64,000 bases of DNA from Megamerina dolium (Eukaryota; Arthropoda; Insecta; Diptera; Megamerinidae). The position numbers and the translations under genes were made by a program. Positions 43,120-54,426 of this stretch are shown one piece after another. Numbering within the stretch: position 1 is the first letter of the stretch; each line of letters opens with the position of its first letter. The notes beneath the pieces were generated by a model. The model was given only the letters and a program-made list of their open reading frames with translations. It made no database searches and was not told where the DNA came from. The stretch lies in the NCBI GenBank assembly GCA_963854835.1, contig OY978525.1:59312355-59376354 (forward strand), read 5' to 3'.

Positions 43120-45660
43120 TTATTGCATGCAAAGATATGTGGTAATAATAAATGAATAACTGTTATTGTAGTCTTTACACATGCTTCTCACAGGACTAAA
43201 TAATCTAAAGTTACTTTTGCACATTGACAACTTTATTGTATTATAATTTCCCAATGGACGGATTGGCACAAATAAATCTAGCTCAAAAAGCAAAAACGGA
43301 GATTCGTTTTCACCTTTAAGTAATTTTGTAACGGAACAAGCATTTAACATCGTCCTTCTACTTTTAAGTGTAGGCAATGCTAAAAGTTTGAGACGGTGTT
43401 TATATGGTGGAAGGTTAACTGAAGGGTCCCTCCCTGTTAAAATAGCGCAAGGCAAATAACAGGAACTGCTTCTGAACAGATTTTAAATTATCAATATAGC
43501 ACCTGCATTGAGGGTTCCAGACAATGGAAGCATACTCCAGAATTGGACGGACAAGTGAAATGTAAAGAGTTTTAGTTACGTGGGGGTCACTAACTCTTTT
43601 GACCATCTCTTAATGAAGCCCAGCACTCCTTTGGCCTTGTTAACACAATAATTTATATGCAAATTGAAGCGAAGTTTGGGATCCATGGTAATACCGAGAT
43701 CAATAAAACTAAAAGCACGCTTCAACTGCTGGCCATCAAGCAAAAACTGATGTACTAAAGGTTTTTTCCGTGAAAAAGTCTTGAATTTGTATTTATTTAA
43801 ATTTAATGCCATTAGGTTAGTTGAGCACCATTCAGAAAGAGAGTCTATATCTGATTGCAAACATGTTTGAGAAGCCGATGAATAATGCGTCATGAAAAGC
43901 TTGACATCATCTGCAAACGTTAAAATAGTTGAGTGCATAATAGATGATGGAAGATCATTTATGAAGAGTAAGAAGAGGACTGGCCCCAGGTGGCCTCCCT
44001 TGGAGACGCCAGAAGGAACGTTATTATTTTTGGAAATTGCACTTTTTGTGAGCGGTTGGTTAAATAGGATCTAATCCAGTTTACAAATAAGTTAGAAAGG
44101 CCAATTAAATCAAGTTTTTTAGCAATAAGTCGTGATTAACTTTATGGAAAGCCTTGCAAAAATCAGTGTAAATTACATCAGTTTGGACTAAAGACTTTAA
44201 TTACACTTACAATTAAAATTCAAGCAAATTAGTCACAGTGGACTTGCCTTTCAAAAAAAACATGCTGATTTAAAGATACTGCAGACTTCATATTGAATAC
44301 AAATTGCATGGTTAAGAGTGTCTCAAATAATTTTGGTATAACACTTAGCATTGCTATACCTCAGTAATTTGAAATTTCGGACTTTGAACCGCTCTTGAAA
44401 AGCGGAATAATAAATGAAACCTTCAAACTAACGGGGAAATGCCCAAGCCGAAGTGAAGCATTAAAAATGTCAGTTAACGGCAAGAAAAGTAAATTTGCGC
44501 ATGATTTCAGAATGCAGCTTGGAATCGGATCCAGGTAAATACGACAGTTCCAAAGTTTTAAAATGTCGCAAAACTTCTTCGGGAGTTATAGAAGGCATGC
44601 AACTTGAGTTTATTTGTTTGATTGGAAAAGGATAAGACGAACTGCAATTATATGTTGCTGTTGAATAAGTAGAATTAAAAAAGTCTGCAAAAAGGGCAGA
44701 GATATACTGATCGTCAGCAGATATACATTCCTTCCATTTCATTGACGAAGGGAACAGAGAACTTTTACGTTTTACATTAACAAAGTCGTAAAACTCTTTC
44801 GAGTTTGTCTGGAAATTCATTTTGAGTTTGCTAATGTATTTCTTATAACATTTTGAATTTAGTGATAAGAATTTACTTCTCAAAAGGGAATATTTAAGAT
44901 AATCGACTGAGCTCCCAGATCTTTTGAATGATTTCAAGGCGCGATTTCTCTGATTTTTTTAAACTTTGTAATTCCCTAATTTTTTTTTTTTTAATTCCCT
45001 AGTAGACCAAGCAGGACCTCCTAAATTAAAAGAGTGCTTGAGTTTGGGAATACATTATTCGAATCATTTATAAAGGATGTTATTAAAATCTGAGACCCCT
45101 TCATCCAAATTTGAGTTGGGCGTGGGCCAGTTTACTGCCGAAAACATTTTACATAATTTAACATAGTTGGTCTTTTTAAAGTAGAATTGTTTAAATTGCG
45201 AAGCCATTTTGTAACGTACAGGGCAGAAGTATTCTAAAGATACGCAGGTAGTAGGATGATGGCTGTCTTCAGGGATAGCAAATGAATCACAAAGAGATAG
45301 AGATACATCAAGAGCATCATCTACATATACTATATCCAAAATTTTGTTATTTTTGTTATAAAAATAATTTACTTGTTTTAAACCAAGCTCAGAGAATAAA
45401 TCTAGAAATATATTAAAGTTTTTACGAATAGTGCGTGGAATTAATTGATTATTTTCATCTATATTCCTTCAAACAAGTGGCAGATTAAGCATATTAAAAA
45501 CATTCATAACAAAAGAAGCATGTCTTAGATATACACTGACATCTGAGTTTGGGGGAATGTAAGAGCATGTAATGTACAAACATTTAGCTCCCAACCGAAC
45601 ACGAGCACATACAAATTCAAAATCTTGAATTTCCGGAAACGAAATTAAATCAGTTGGAAA
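43120..45660 (-). pseudogene. CR1/Jockey-type ORF2, degenerate
   Basis: Pieces in order are: IPPNSDVSVYLRHASF (endonuclease); GGPAWSTRELKK and SLLRSKFLSLNSKCYKKYI (linker); MNFQTNSKEFYDFVNVKRK; GVSKGGHLGPVLFLLFINDLP; LTFADDVKLF with the catalytic pair; INYCVNKAKGVLGFIKRW; LVRPILEYASIVWNP; and the C-terminal LPPYKHRLKLLALPTLKSRR. Many stops and frameshifts are present, with an unreadable stretch at about 44080-44460 in the palm. The upstream endonuclease start, with YQNVRGLNTR and FSKTWL, lies at 50634-50221. Confidence 0.75.
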
Positions 45661-45817
45661 TTTTTTTTTTTTTTTTTTGTTAGCTTATTTTTTTTTATTG
45701 AATCTTTCTTAAATACGAGAAACTAACAATAAGTATTCAAATCTTACAAACTAAATAAAACTATGTGATATCCCCTACGTTCCATCACAATTTGGTGAGT
45801 CGCGAGATGTAGCAATT

Positions 45818-48466
45818 TTACAGCATATTCAGTGTGTCTTTTCTTTTTAATCGACGATGCCCCTTGCTCAGCAACAATTGCCTAGCAAGGGGATTCGGAT
45901 GATTGTGTAATTTTTGAATGTAGCTTCTGCAGTACATTGCAACTTCCTCAGAAATTGTGGATACATTTAAATCTCGATGGATGTTAACGTTCCTCATATA
46001 CCAAGGCGCGTTTACAATAATTCGCAGACACTTGGATTGTATTCGCTGCAATTTTTCGATATTAGAGGGAGATGCGGTGCCGCAACACTGAATACCATAA
46101 GTCCAGATTGGTTTCAGGATTGCTTTATATAATAGCACTTTGTATTCAAGATTCAACTTTGATCTTTTGTGTAACAGCCACCATAACTGATTCATTTTAA
46201 GCTTGATCTGAGTTTTCTTTGCCTCTATGTGATTTTTCCATGTCAGCCTTCTGTCGAGGTGAATACCCAAGTACTTTGTTGAGGAACATTGTGGAACTGA
46301 TTGGCCATTAATTTTAAGTGGGGGACATGTATCTAGCCTTAGCGTGAAGGTTACATGTACGCTCTTTGATTCATTGACTTTTATACGCCATTTTGCTAGC
46401 CAGATTTCGAGAGAATCGACATGAGTCTGCAGGAGTTTAGTAGCTTCTATGGGGTTAGAGCGAGAGCACAATATTGCCGTATCATCAGCAAAGGTCGATA
46501 TGAATGTATAGTTATTGTTGGGCATATCTGAAGTGTATAAGAGATACAGTAAGGGACCCAAAACGCTTCCTTGAGGAACGCCAGCGTGAATATCCAATGG
46601 ATTTGTTGTCTAATCCTTGTTATGTACGAGAAATTGTCTTTTCGTGAGGTAGCTACTAAGCAATGAGGAGACATTTGCAGGCAGTAATAGTTTGAGTTTG
46701 TAAATAAGGCCATCGTGCCATACTTTATCGAAAGCTTGAGTGATATCAAGAAAGACAGCTGAGCAATACTTTTTTTCTTCAAAAGTGTTCCTTATCAGAG
46801 TTACAATGCGGTGGACTTGTTCTATTGTGCCGTGCTGTTTTCTAAATCCAAACTGATGTTGAGGAATCAGTTGGTTGAGATTAATAAATGGAGGTTAATT
46901 CATGACAAGTAGCTTTTCGAATACTTTAGAAAGTAGAGGCAGGAGGCTGATAGGTCTGTACGATGCAACTTTTGTAGGGTCTTTTCCTGGTTTTGCTATC
47001 ATAATAATTTTTGAAGTTTTCCAGCATTTGGGATAGTGTTTAATACGAAGGATAGCATTGAAAATGTGCATCAGATGAATTACTGAAGCCGGAGGTAGCT
47101 CTTTTATCATTTTACCGGTAATTTTATCTGGACCAGGTGATTTTTTTGGGTTTAAATCTTTATAAATTGCTTTGAATATGTCCTTTTTTTTAATTTTGAG
47201 CGTTATTGAGCAAGGTTGAGAAGTTAATTTTGGTAATGAGGACTGTGAAGAGGGTGGATTGGGTGTAAACACACTTTTTAGGTGGTTTGCAAAAGCCAAA
47301 CCCTTCTCACAGTTGCTTCTAGACCAATTACCGTCACTCAAACGGATGGGGGAATCAGTGAGAATTGGCCGATTTGATTTTTTTGCTGATTTCCACAAAG
47401 AGTAGTCTGCCGCTTCACCAGGTGTTAATTTCGCTATGTGCTCTTCTAACTCTTTGTTGTTTTTATTTTTTAAGGCTTGCTTTAACTTTCGAGTGCAGTG
47501 CTGTAGCTGTGTTTTCAGATTCGGTGATCTGAATTCTTGCCATTGTCTTCGGAGTCTTCTTTTCTGTCTTACTAGCAATTCAATATCGGCTGGTGTGTAT
47601 GGGCTATAGTTTGATTGCTTGCATACCTTTGTGCAGGTGGCTGAGCTGAGAGCTAATGAGAGCAGCTGGTTGAATTTTTCGAGTGCTGAGTCTACATCGT
47701 GTCCATTTCTTAATACAGTACTCAGAGGAAGATGGGAATTTATATATTTCTTGAATTTTAACCAGTCTATTTTCTTTCTAACGCAATTGCTTTGGGAGCT
47801 TGGTGATTTTATAGATATTACCGTGGGTGAGTGGTCAGATGATAGATCATAATTACACTCTGTGGAGATATTTTCCATCTGCAAACCTTTGGCGACTCCA
47901 AAGTCTATGAGATCGGGTATTTTTCTCTTGTCCGTCGGCCAATATGTCGGTTGACCATTTGAAATAACATCGTAGCCATGGTTAATGATGATTGAACATA
48001 GTCTTCTGCCTTTTGGAGTTATTAAGCGGGAGCCCCAGTGAGTGTGTTTGGCGTTGAAATCGCCAGCAACCAAGAATTTGCTACCAAGAGTTGAGAAAAA
48101 TTCTTTATATTGCTGTTCGGTAATACTGTATCTTGGGGGACAGTATATCGCAGATATTACTAGCTTAGAGATGTATTCTTCCAGACATATAGATGTTGCT
48201 TGCAAGTAGACGCTACTAAAATCTTCGAGAACATGATGTTTTATTCTGCTTTTTATCAATATGGCAGTTCCTCCGCGTGCCTTACCATGCGGATGATTTG
48301 TGGTGTACAGTTTGTAATATGGTATTTGGTAGCAATTTTTGTCAGTGAAATGGGTCTCAGATATCATCATTATGTCGATTTGGCTGGATTCAAGGAATTG
48401 AATTATCTCCAAACGGTGCTGGCTTAAGCCGTTGGCGTTCCAGTGGCATATCTTGAGACAACTCAT
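45818..48466 (-). pseudogene. Jockey-like ORF2, copy C
   Basis: The ORF is the same length as in copy B and aligns throughout. One lesion is near 46893: KLLVMN is followed by TAA where B reads ITPF. The other is a TAG at 46610-46612 in place of tyrosine 619 of copy B. Endonuclease motifs, AFDKVWHD and FADD are otherwise kept. It ends NML as in copy B. Confidence 0.88.
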
Positions 48467-50076
48467 GGTCTGGATAGCAATGTTTGGAGTAACATCGATT
48501 GATTTTTCATCATTTCTTGCATCATTGTTTGCATTGAGTTCATGAATTGGTTCATATTCTGAATCAATGTTTGAAGCAAATGTTCAAGGGTACTTGGCTG
48601 TTGGGTGGGCAGTGAGTGTTTCTGCTCATTATTTACATTGCTTTGTTGGTGTGGGTTTTGTTTTAACACGCTAGCGTATGAATTGGTTTGATTCTTGTTT
48701 GGGATTGCAGAGAAGAATTGTGTTGCATCAATATTTTGTCTCTTACTTAAGTTGGCTATCTGAGTTTGCTCAACTGGTATTAGAGGTTGATTGCTAGCGG
48801 AGAAATTTAGCTTTAGGGTTGTATATACTGGGCAACCTCTATAATTTGCGGTGTGATTACCTCCACAATTGCTGCATTTTTTCATGCTAGCATCGCCTTT
48901 AGATTTTGGGCATATGTTTGATTTATGGAGATCTCCACAAATCACACAAACAGCTGGCAGGGTACAATATGTTTTAGTATGTCCATATTCTTGGCAGTTG
49001 CTGCACTGAGGAGGTCCAGTTCTCTAATGGGGTTCTTCGATTGTGATTTTGCGATGCAATAAATATCGAATTTTATATATGGGGTGTACTTCACCTTTTT
49101 TTAGGGGTTTTGTTTCAGGCTGAAGCTCAATACGATATAACGGTTGAGGTATATTGCTCTTGTTGAGAATGTTGAATACTGTTTTGGCTTGAAACCCTTC
49201 TTCCTGAAGGGCAAGTTTGATTTCGTTAATATCAACGTTGGGTTCGACGCCTTTGAGTACAACGATTAAGCCCTTACTACTTTTTAGCTGATATGTGTAG
49301 TAATTCTTTTTGACAGCATCAAATTCCGCTATTACTTTGCGATAATGAGTTTCGCTGTAGATTTGCACTTTTGTTTCCTCAATTTGGCCTTTGCGAATAG
49401 GAACAACATGGAAATTCTTTGGTCCTATAAGACTTGTAATTCTAGAAATCAACTTATCTGAGTTGCGTTCTCTCAAGAAAATAGGTGGGGGTTTGAAATT
49501 TTTCTTGGAGATAATATTTTCGTCACTTTCATCACCTGAAAGCAGAGCGTATCTATTTTCCGAACTAATAGGGACAGTGTTCTGTTTTTGAATTTTTGTT
49601 GAATTCATTTGTTTTGAATTTTGCGGACTTCTCTTTCGCTTTACTACAGTAATGTAGCGATCAATACCAGTTTGAACAGCAACTGGTTCTTTATTAGTCA
49701 TCGCACTAGTTGCTTTAACTACTGGGTCATGCACTTCAGTAGAAGTGCCGTTATTTGATTGCTTTGATGTTGTAGCTGTTGGTGTTACAGCAGGAGAAGC
49801 ACATTGTACACTCCACGGTATAGAGGGAGATAGTATATCACGATAGAACAAATTATTTTTTTTGTCTGTATTTATTGTTGTTGCAAAATTTGATGAATTT
49901 TTAATATGTGCAGGCAAAAGATTTGCACTGTTACTTTCACTTGTGCAGTGTGTATCAACTGTTTTATTTGATAATGCACTTATCGCGGGGGTTTGCGCGG
50001 GTGATTGCAAATTATTGTTTACACACACATTAATAGGCGATTTCCGTTGCCGGGGAGGAGAGCGCTGAACACTCAT
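48463..50076 (-). pseudogene. Jockey-like ORF1, copy C
   Basis: The start ATG is at 50076 and the full length equals copy B. The only inactivating change I see is AAG to TAG just after ITIEEPH (near 49026), immediately before the zinc knuckles. A truncated protein without knuckles could still be made. Confidence 0.88.
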
Positions 50077-50742
50077 ATTATAAACAAATTGTTTGCAAAC
50101 GATATTATTTTATTTGTTTTTTTTTTTTCTAAAAATCAAAAGAAAGACGTCCACTCTTATTGGTGACTTTCGCGAAACTGAAATGAAGTTTTTATCAGCG
50201 TCCTGATCTGACGGTCCTTTCTAAAAAGCATTACACAAAATTTTTGCATTGTTAACTGTCGGCTTGAGCCAAGTTTTAGAAAAGACAAGAATATCTAACT
50301 GGCTATCAAAACTTTTCAGAAATAAGTCGCACAACCTCGTGTTTAAGCCCCTAACATTCTGATACGAAACATTTATGCATTTAAAATCATTGAAACGTTT
50401 CTCAAACTGATGAAACCTTTCCATGATCGATGCTAGGTCCTTGCCAATCTCCAGACCTTGTGTGCCTAAGCATTGTCTCACAAATTCCACATCTATGGAT
50501 CTACAATTTTGGCTCGTCCAACGACAACCCTCATTGAGTTTGTCCAGAACCCTTCCGGAGATACCAGCACACTTTGAATTGCAGATATTCAATACGGTTT
50601 GAAAGGCACTGTAGTGCAAGAAACACACAAACAATTTATAATATACAAGTACAAGTACTCGTAAATATAAACAAATTGCAATTTACACAAGAAACTAGAA
50701 TAAAATCTTAAGAAAAACACAACAAAGGATTAATTCTTTTAA

Positions 50743-51426
50743 GGGGGGAGAAAGCGATAATTTGAAATAAAAAACACTTTTTTCTCTGATTTTTTACGGA
50801 GATACAGCTTACGCAAATTTATTCAAACTTTTTTTTTAACTATAAAGCATCATTTAGAGAATATTTAGTTAATTTTTCGTAATTGAATAATGAAAAAAAG
50901 GCCGGTGACAGAGCATTTCCGAAAACGTCTTTTGAAAAATACGTTGTTCGGTGAACACGATAACTCGGTGTAGAATTATCTGAAATCAAAAATGTTGTTA
51001 AATTTACTTAAATTATGAGTTAATTCTCACCCTCCCGTCGTTGTTGAGTTATTAAAAACGCGATTTCGCGCTAAATTTTCCGCTATTTTTTAGGTGACAA
51101 ACTACCTTAATATGAAAATAGAAAAATGTAAATAACGAGAGGGGGAGAGATTTTATACCAAGAACGTATGTTTCGAGTTTGAAAAGAATCGGTCGAGTAG
51201 ATTTTGCAGGATCGTTTTCACGGACTTCGAAAAATTGGTTTTCAGAAAAACACTTTTGAAGTTTTTTTTTCTCAAAAAGTGAGAAAAAAAAATTTTTTTG
51301 TAACTTACACTGAATCATCGATCCCCGGTCCATAATGTACGTTCCCGGCAGCAATCTCGTTGTCTTGGAAAATGAGAAAGAAAAAAATCGATTTCCCGAA
51401 ACTGCTTATCCCTTACCCCGCCCCCC
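50743..51426. mobile_element. TTAA-flanked non-autonomous element (piggyBac-type MITE candidate)
   Basis: A 684-bp segment starts GGGGGG, ends CCCCCC and is flanked on both sides by TTAA (50739-50742 and 51427-51430). Inner ends share AAG-GATAA-like text. TTAA duplication is the hallmark of piggyBac. The interior has no transposase but has a long A/T hairpin (TTTTTTTTCTC...GAGAAAAAAAA) near 51262-51295. Superfamily assignment rests only on the target site and the terminal G/C runs. Confidence 0.5.
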
Positions 51427-51430
51427 TTAA

Positions 51431-51794
51431 AAAAGAACAAAAGCTATTAATCGATCAAATACTTAACTTCCTACTCAATGACCACTATATACATATTTAT
51501 CAAATATAACAAACTTAAACGAATTCACTAATATTTCTATTTCGTACGAAAACTCGTCTACACTGTTTGATAGCCACTTAATACTTGGTTGTTGACACAC
51601 CATGAAGTATACATGGTTGATGTTTGCCTATGCGGCACATAATAGTGTTTTGGCTTTTGTCTTAGTCCTCATTTAGACATAAAAACATTTGCATCAAAAA
51701 CAATTTGAGTTCATTTTAATGTTTCGTTTACGTTTAGACGGACAAAAAAATTTCTCAGCATAATGCGAACTTTGTATGTTTTCTCAATGTTTGA
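51431..51794. other. Non-coding stretch
   Basis: No gene or recognised repeat is seen between the TTAA element and repeat X. Confidence 0.4.
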
Positions 51795-52065
51795 AATTTT
51801 TAGAGGTCTATGAGGTCTATGTTAAAAAATTGTAGATTTCAATGAAGTAAAAGATGATGATGTTATCAAGTCGTTTTTTGTTATTCAACATTATTATTTC
51901 ACATTTATTAACTTGCTTATCACTCATATACAAAATAAATCAAATACTTATATTTACTAATCTATATATAGCAAAGTTATGGGAACAAAATGCCAGTCAA
52001 TCATTTTACAATTCCTTTGGTGGCTCAAATATTATACTACTTTCACATATTTGTTTTATTAAAAT
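51795..52065 (+). repeat. Undescribed repeat, segment X (copy 3)
   Basis: It matches the minus strand of 20990-21410, with AAGTAAAAGATGATGATG, TACTTATATTTACTAATCTA, ATGGGAAC-AAATGC-AGTCAATC and GGTGGCTCAAATATT. It leads into the mariner insertion, and segment Y follows at 53640. Confidence 0.7.
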
Positions 52066-52104
52066 GTGATTAGCACATTCACAATAGATCTTGCAATTTA
52101 TATA

Positions 52105-53302
52105 TATCAGGTCAGTACATAAGTTTGTGTGTTATCTTTCAATAGTTTCACAGTAGGTGCTTTTTGGTACAAAATATGATTCGTGGGAGATAAAGAAACT
52201 ATTCTTATTTTCTCTGATGTATTGTGATTTTAATGGCGGATCGAAGCACGCGTTGTTAAAAAATAAAATGGAATCTTCGAAACAGTATAAGAGGCATATT
52301 TTGTATTTTTTTATAAAAGTGGAAAAAATGCAACAACTGCTGTTGCAGAAATAAAAGCAACACACGGGGAGAATTGCGTGAGTGTAAGGACTATGCAAAA
52401 GTTCCGAAGTGGTGATTGTGACGTTGAGGATGCCCCGCGCTCTTGTCGTCCTGAGGTCTTTAACTCCGACGCCTTGCTGAAACTCGTGGAAGCTGAGCCA
52501 AGTTTGACAGTCGATATGATGGCTGGATGGTTAAATTCATTACATGGAACAGTTTACAGGCACCTGGTTCAATTGAGCAAGGTTCCAAAGCTGGGAAAAT
52601 GGGTTCCACATAAACTTTCCGTCGCAAACCTTCAGCAGATAGTGAATGTGTGTTCTCAGCTTGAAAATGAGAGTTTTTGAATCGTATTATTATTCGTGAC
52701 GAAGAATGGGTCCTTTACAATAATCCAGTTCACAAATGCCAGTGGTTAGATACAGATGAAACATCAGAACCAACCCCCAGAGATAGCCTCCTGTTGGTGG
52801 GATATGACCGGTATCATTTATTTTGATCTGCTGGAACCAAACTAGACAATCACAGCTGATTATTATTGCCATCAACTATCCGTACTGAATGAAGCACTTG
52901 AAAACAATCGTCCGCCTTTAGTCAATAGACGTAGAGTTTTGTTTCACCACGACAACGAAAGACTGCATACTGCAAGACAGACCTTAGGCAACCTGAACGA
53001 GCTCGGATGGGAGCTAATGCCGCATCCACCATACTCTCCGGATATTGCACCTTGCGATTATTACCTTTTACATGGACTTCAGTCCCATTTAAGTAATAAA
53101 AACTACACCTCAAAAAAAGCTATAAAAAGGGATACGACGCATATTTTGGCACCAAGGAAAAAAATTTTTTTGAGCAGGGAATTAAAACGTTGGGAAGACA
53201 TTATAAATAATGCAGGAAAATATATTATTGATTAATAAATACTGCAAACTTCTCATTTATTTATTTTAAAAACACCTAAGAAAAACGCAGGAGCTTATGG
53301 AC

Positions 53303-53307
<5 letters not shown>
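52105..53307 (+). mobile_element. DD34D mariner, degenerate, with weak terminal repeats
   Basis: About 1.2 kb. The left end GTCAGTACATAAG and the inverted right end TCAGTCCATAAG are similar over roughly 20 bp. TA repeats lie on both sides (52099-52107 and 53306 on), consistent with insertion into a TA array. It sits inside the undescribed repeat. Confidence 0.75.
52270..53235 (+). pseudogene. Mariner (DD34D) transposase, inactivated
   Basis: It starts MESSKQYKRHILYFFIK. Then come KFRSGDCDVEDAPRS, LVEAEPSLTVDMMA, GTVYRHLVQLSKVPKLGKWV and LSVANLQQIVNVCSQ. The first catalytic region reads RDEEWVLYNNP, the second FHHDNERLHTARQTL, and the third YSPDIAPCDYYLL; I count 34 residues between the second and third aspartates. 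It ends NNAGKYIID at 53235. Stops and shifts occur after the first 20 residues, near 52680 and near 52830. Confidence 0.82.

Positions 53308-53384
<77 letters not shown>
53306..53384. repeat. (TA)n microsatellite
   Basis: About 79 bp of TA repeats directly at the right end of the mariner. Confidence 0.95.
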
Positions 53385-53387
<3 letters not shown>

Positions 53388-53639
53388 GGTCAAAAATGGG
53401 AAAATATGGTCAGTTTAAAGAATACTGTAGTAGTTGCTGTAGAAATGAGGATAGACCGAACACTGATTACGAATGATAAGGACAAATCATGTCTCATATA
53501 CCTGAAACAAAATCCCCTCACGCTTCCCCGTGTGTCCACCGCTCACAAACAAAATGTGTAATATATTGGACCTGTTTTTAACAGCTCCAATATATTATAT
53601 ATTAAAATTAAGCGTGTGATCTGAAACTTCAAAAAACTT
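53385..53639. other. Non-coding, with an 11-bp perfect hairpin
   Basis: AATATATTGGA (53560-53570) and TCCAATATATT (53586-53596) form a perfect stem around a 15-base loop. No gene is seen. Confidence 0.5.
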
Positions 53640-53895
53640 TTCAGATTTGGGTATCCTTAAACCACTTACGAAATATTTGCAATGAAAAATTTTTGAATTT
53701 TTAAAATGAGCGAAACATTACTATGTTCTTTTAGAGAGGCAGTATATCAGCGGGAAGATGGGCACAAGAGAAAAAAAAACTATTCCTTTTATTCGCTTTC
53801 GTGTTTGTTTTTGCAAGTTTCCTGTTATCTTGCTTAGGTAAGCATAGCTACTTTCATTACGAAGAAGTACTAAAACTATTCTAAACTTAAAGAAT
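53640..53895 (+). repeat. Undescribed repeat, segment Y (copy 2)
   Basis: The inverted counterpart of 18900-19155, sharing AAACCACTTACGAAATATTT, ATTACTATGTTCTTTT, GGGAAGATGGGCA and AAGAAGTACTAAA. It lies about 60 bp upstream of the Gypsy LTR. Confidence 0.65.
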
Positions 53896-53958
53896 GAGAA
53901 TTAATTTTTACTTTATTGACAATTTTTTTTTTGTCAAAAAGAAAATAAATGTAGTTTC

Positions 53959-54397
53959 TGTTATGCTGTAAACCCAGCACCGGCGTAAGGTCAATTATGT
54001 TTACGCGTCTGCCTTCGCCGAAATTTTTTATGGGTCTTTTATTGCTGTCAATTTTTGAGTTCGCGTATTTCTACGACCACCATACTAATTTAGCCACCGT
54101 GAATTTAACCTAATTTAAATAACGAAAAAGAAAGAGAAGAATCTCGACTTCTATAAAGGAAGATTCTGGAGTGTGGCCACAGAGTATAAATAGCGCCAGT
54201 TGTTGACAAATGAAATCAATTGAATCTAGAAAGTGATCGCGCAAACATTGATACAGTATCAGTTAATAGAGCTGACTAAATAAATTATTGCTGCATATAG
54301 TTGTACGAAATAAGTGTTGCAATTATTATTAACATAATCCAGTGATCGAACAAGGTTATCAAATAGAATTAAACGTTCACAAATTAAAAACGTAACA
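53959..54397 (+). repeat. 5' LTR of the plus Gypsy element
   Basis: It is bounded by TGTTA and GTAACA. It holds a TATA box TATAAATA at 54185-54192 and AATAAA at about 54279. The part from GCCAGTTGTTGACAAA to the end is repeated, inverted, in the LTR at 63217-63496. The left edge is chosen from the terminal motif and is less sure than the right. Confidence 0.65.
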
Positions 54398-54399
54398 AT

Positions 54400-54419
54400 T
54401 GGTATCAGAAGTAGGATTC
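54400..54419 (+). promoter_or_regulatory. Primer-binding site for tRNA-Leu
   Basis: TGGTATCAGAAGTAGGATTC is complementary, with two mismatches, to the tRNA-Leu 3' end (GAATCCCACTTCTGACACCA). It lies two bases after the LTR. Confidence 0.75.
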
Positions 54420-54426
54420 TGATAAG

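Larger units (their letters stand above)
45661..50177 (-). mobile_element. Jockey-like LINE, copy C
   Basis: A nearly full-length minus-strand copy with a poly(A) tail (T-run 45661-45679) and about 100 bp of 5' leader. Its sequence is very close to copy B, with only a few inactivating changes. It sits inside the endonuclease of another LINE. I could not define a clean target-site duplication. Confidence 0.9.
43080..50640 (-). mobile_element. CR1/Jockey-superfamily LINE, split by Jockey-like copy C
   Basis: Minus-strand protein order runs from the endonuclease start (50640-50180) through the insertion (45661-50177) to the rest of the endonuclease, linker, reverse transcriptase and C-terminus (45660-43080). 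The parts on the two sides of copy C are consecutive, apart from a piece of the endonuclease lost at the junction. It differs clearly in sequence from copies A-D. Confidence 0.75.

Noticed and set aside
51052..51354. 100-codon minus-strand frame in the TTAA element
   Set aside because: Low-complexity translation of A/T-rich hairpin sequence without similarity to a transposase.
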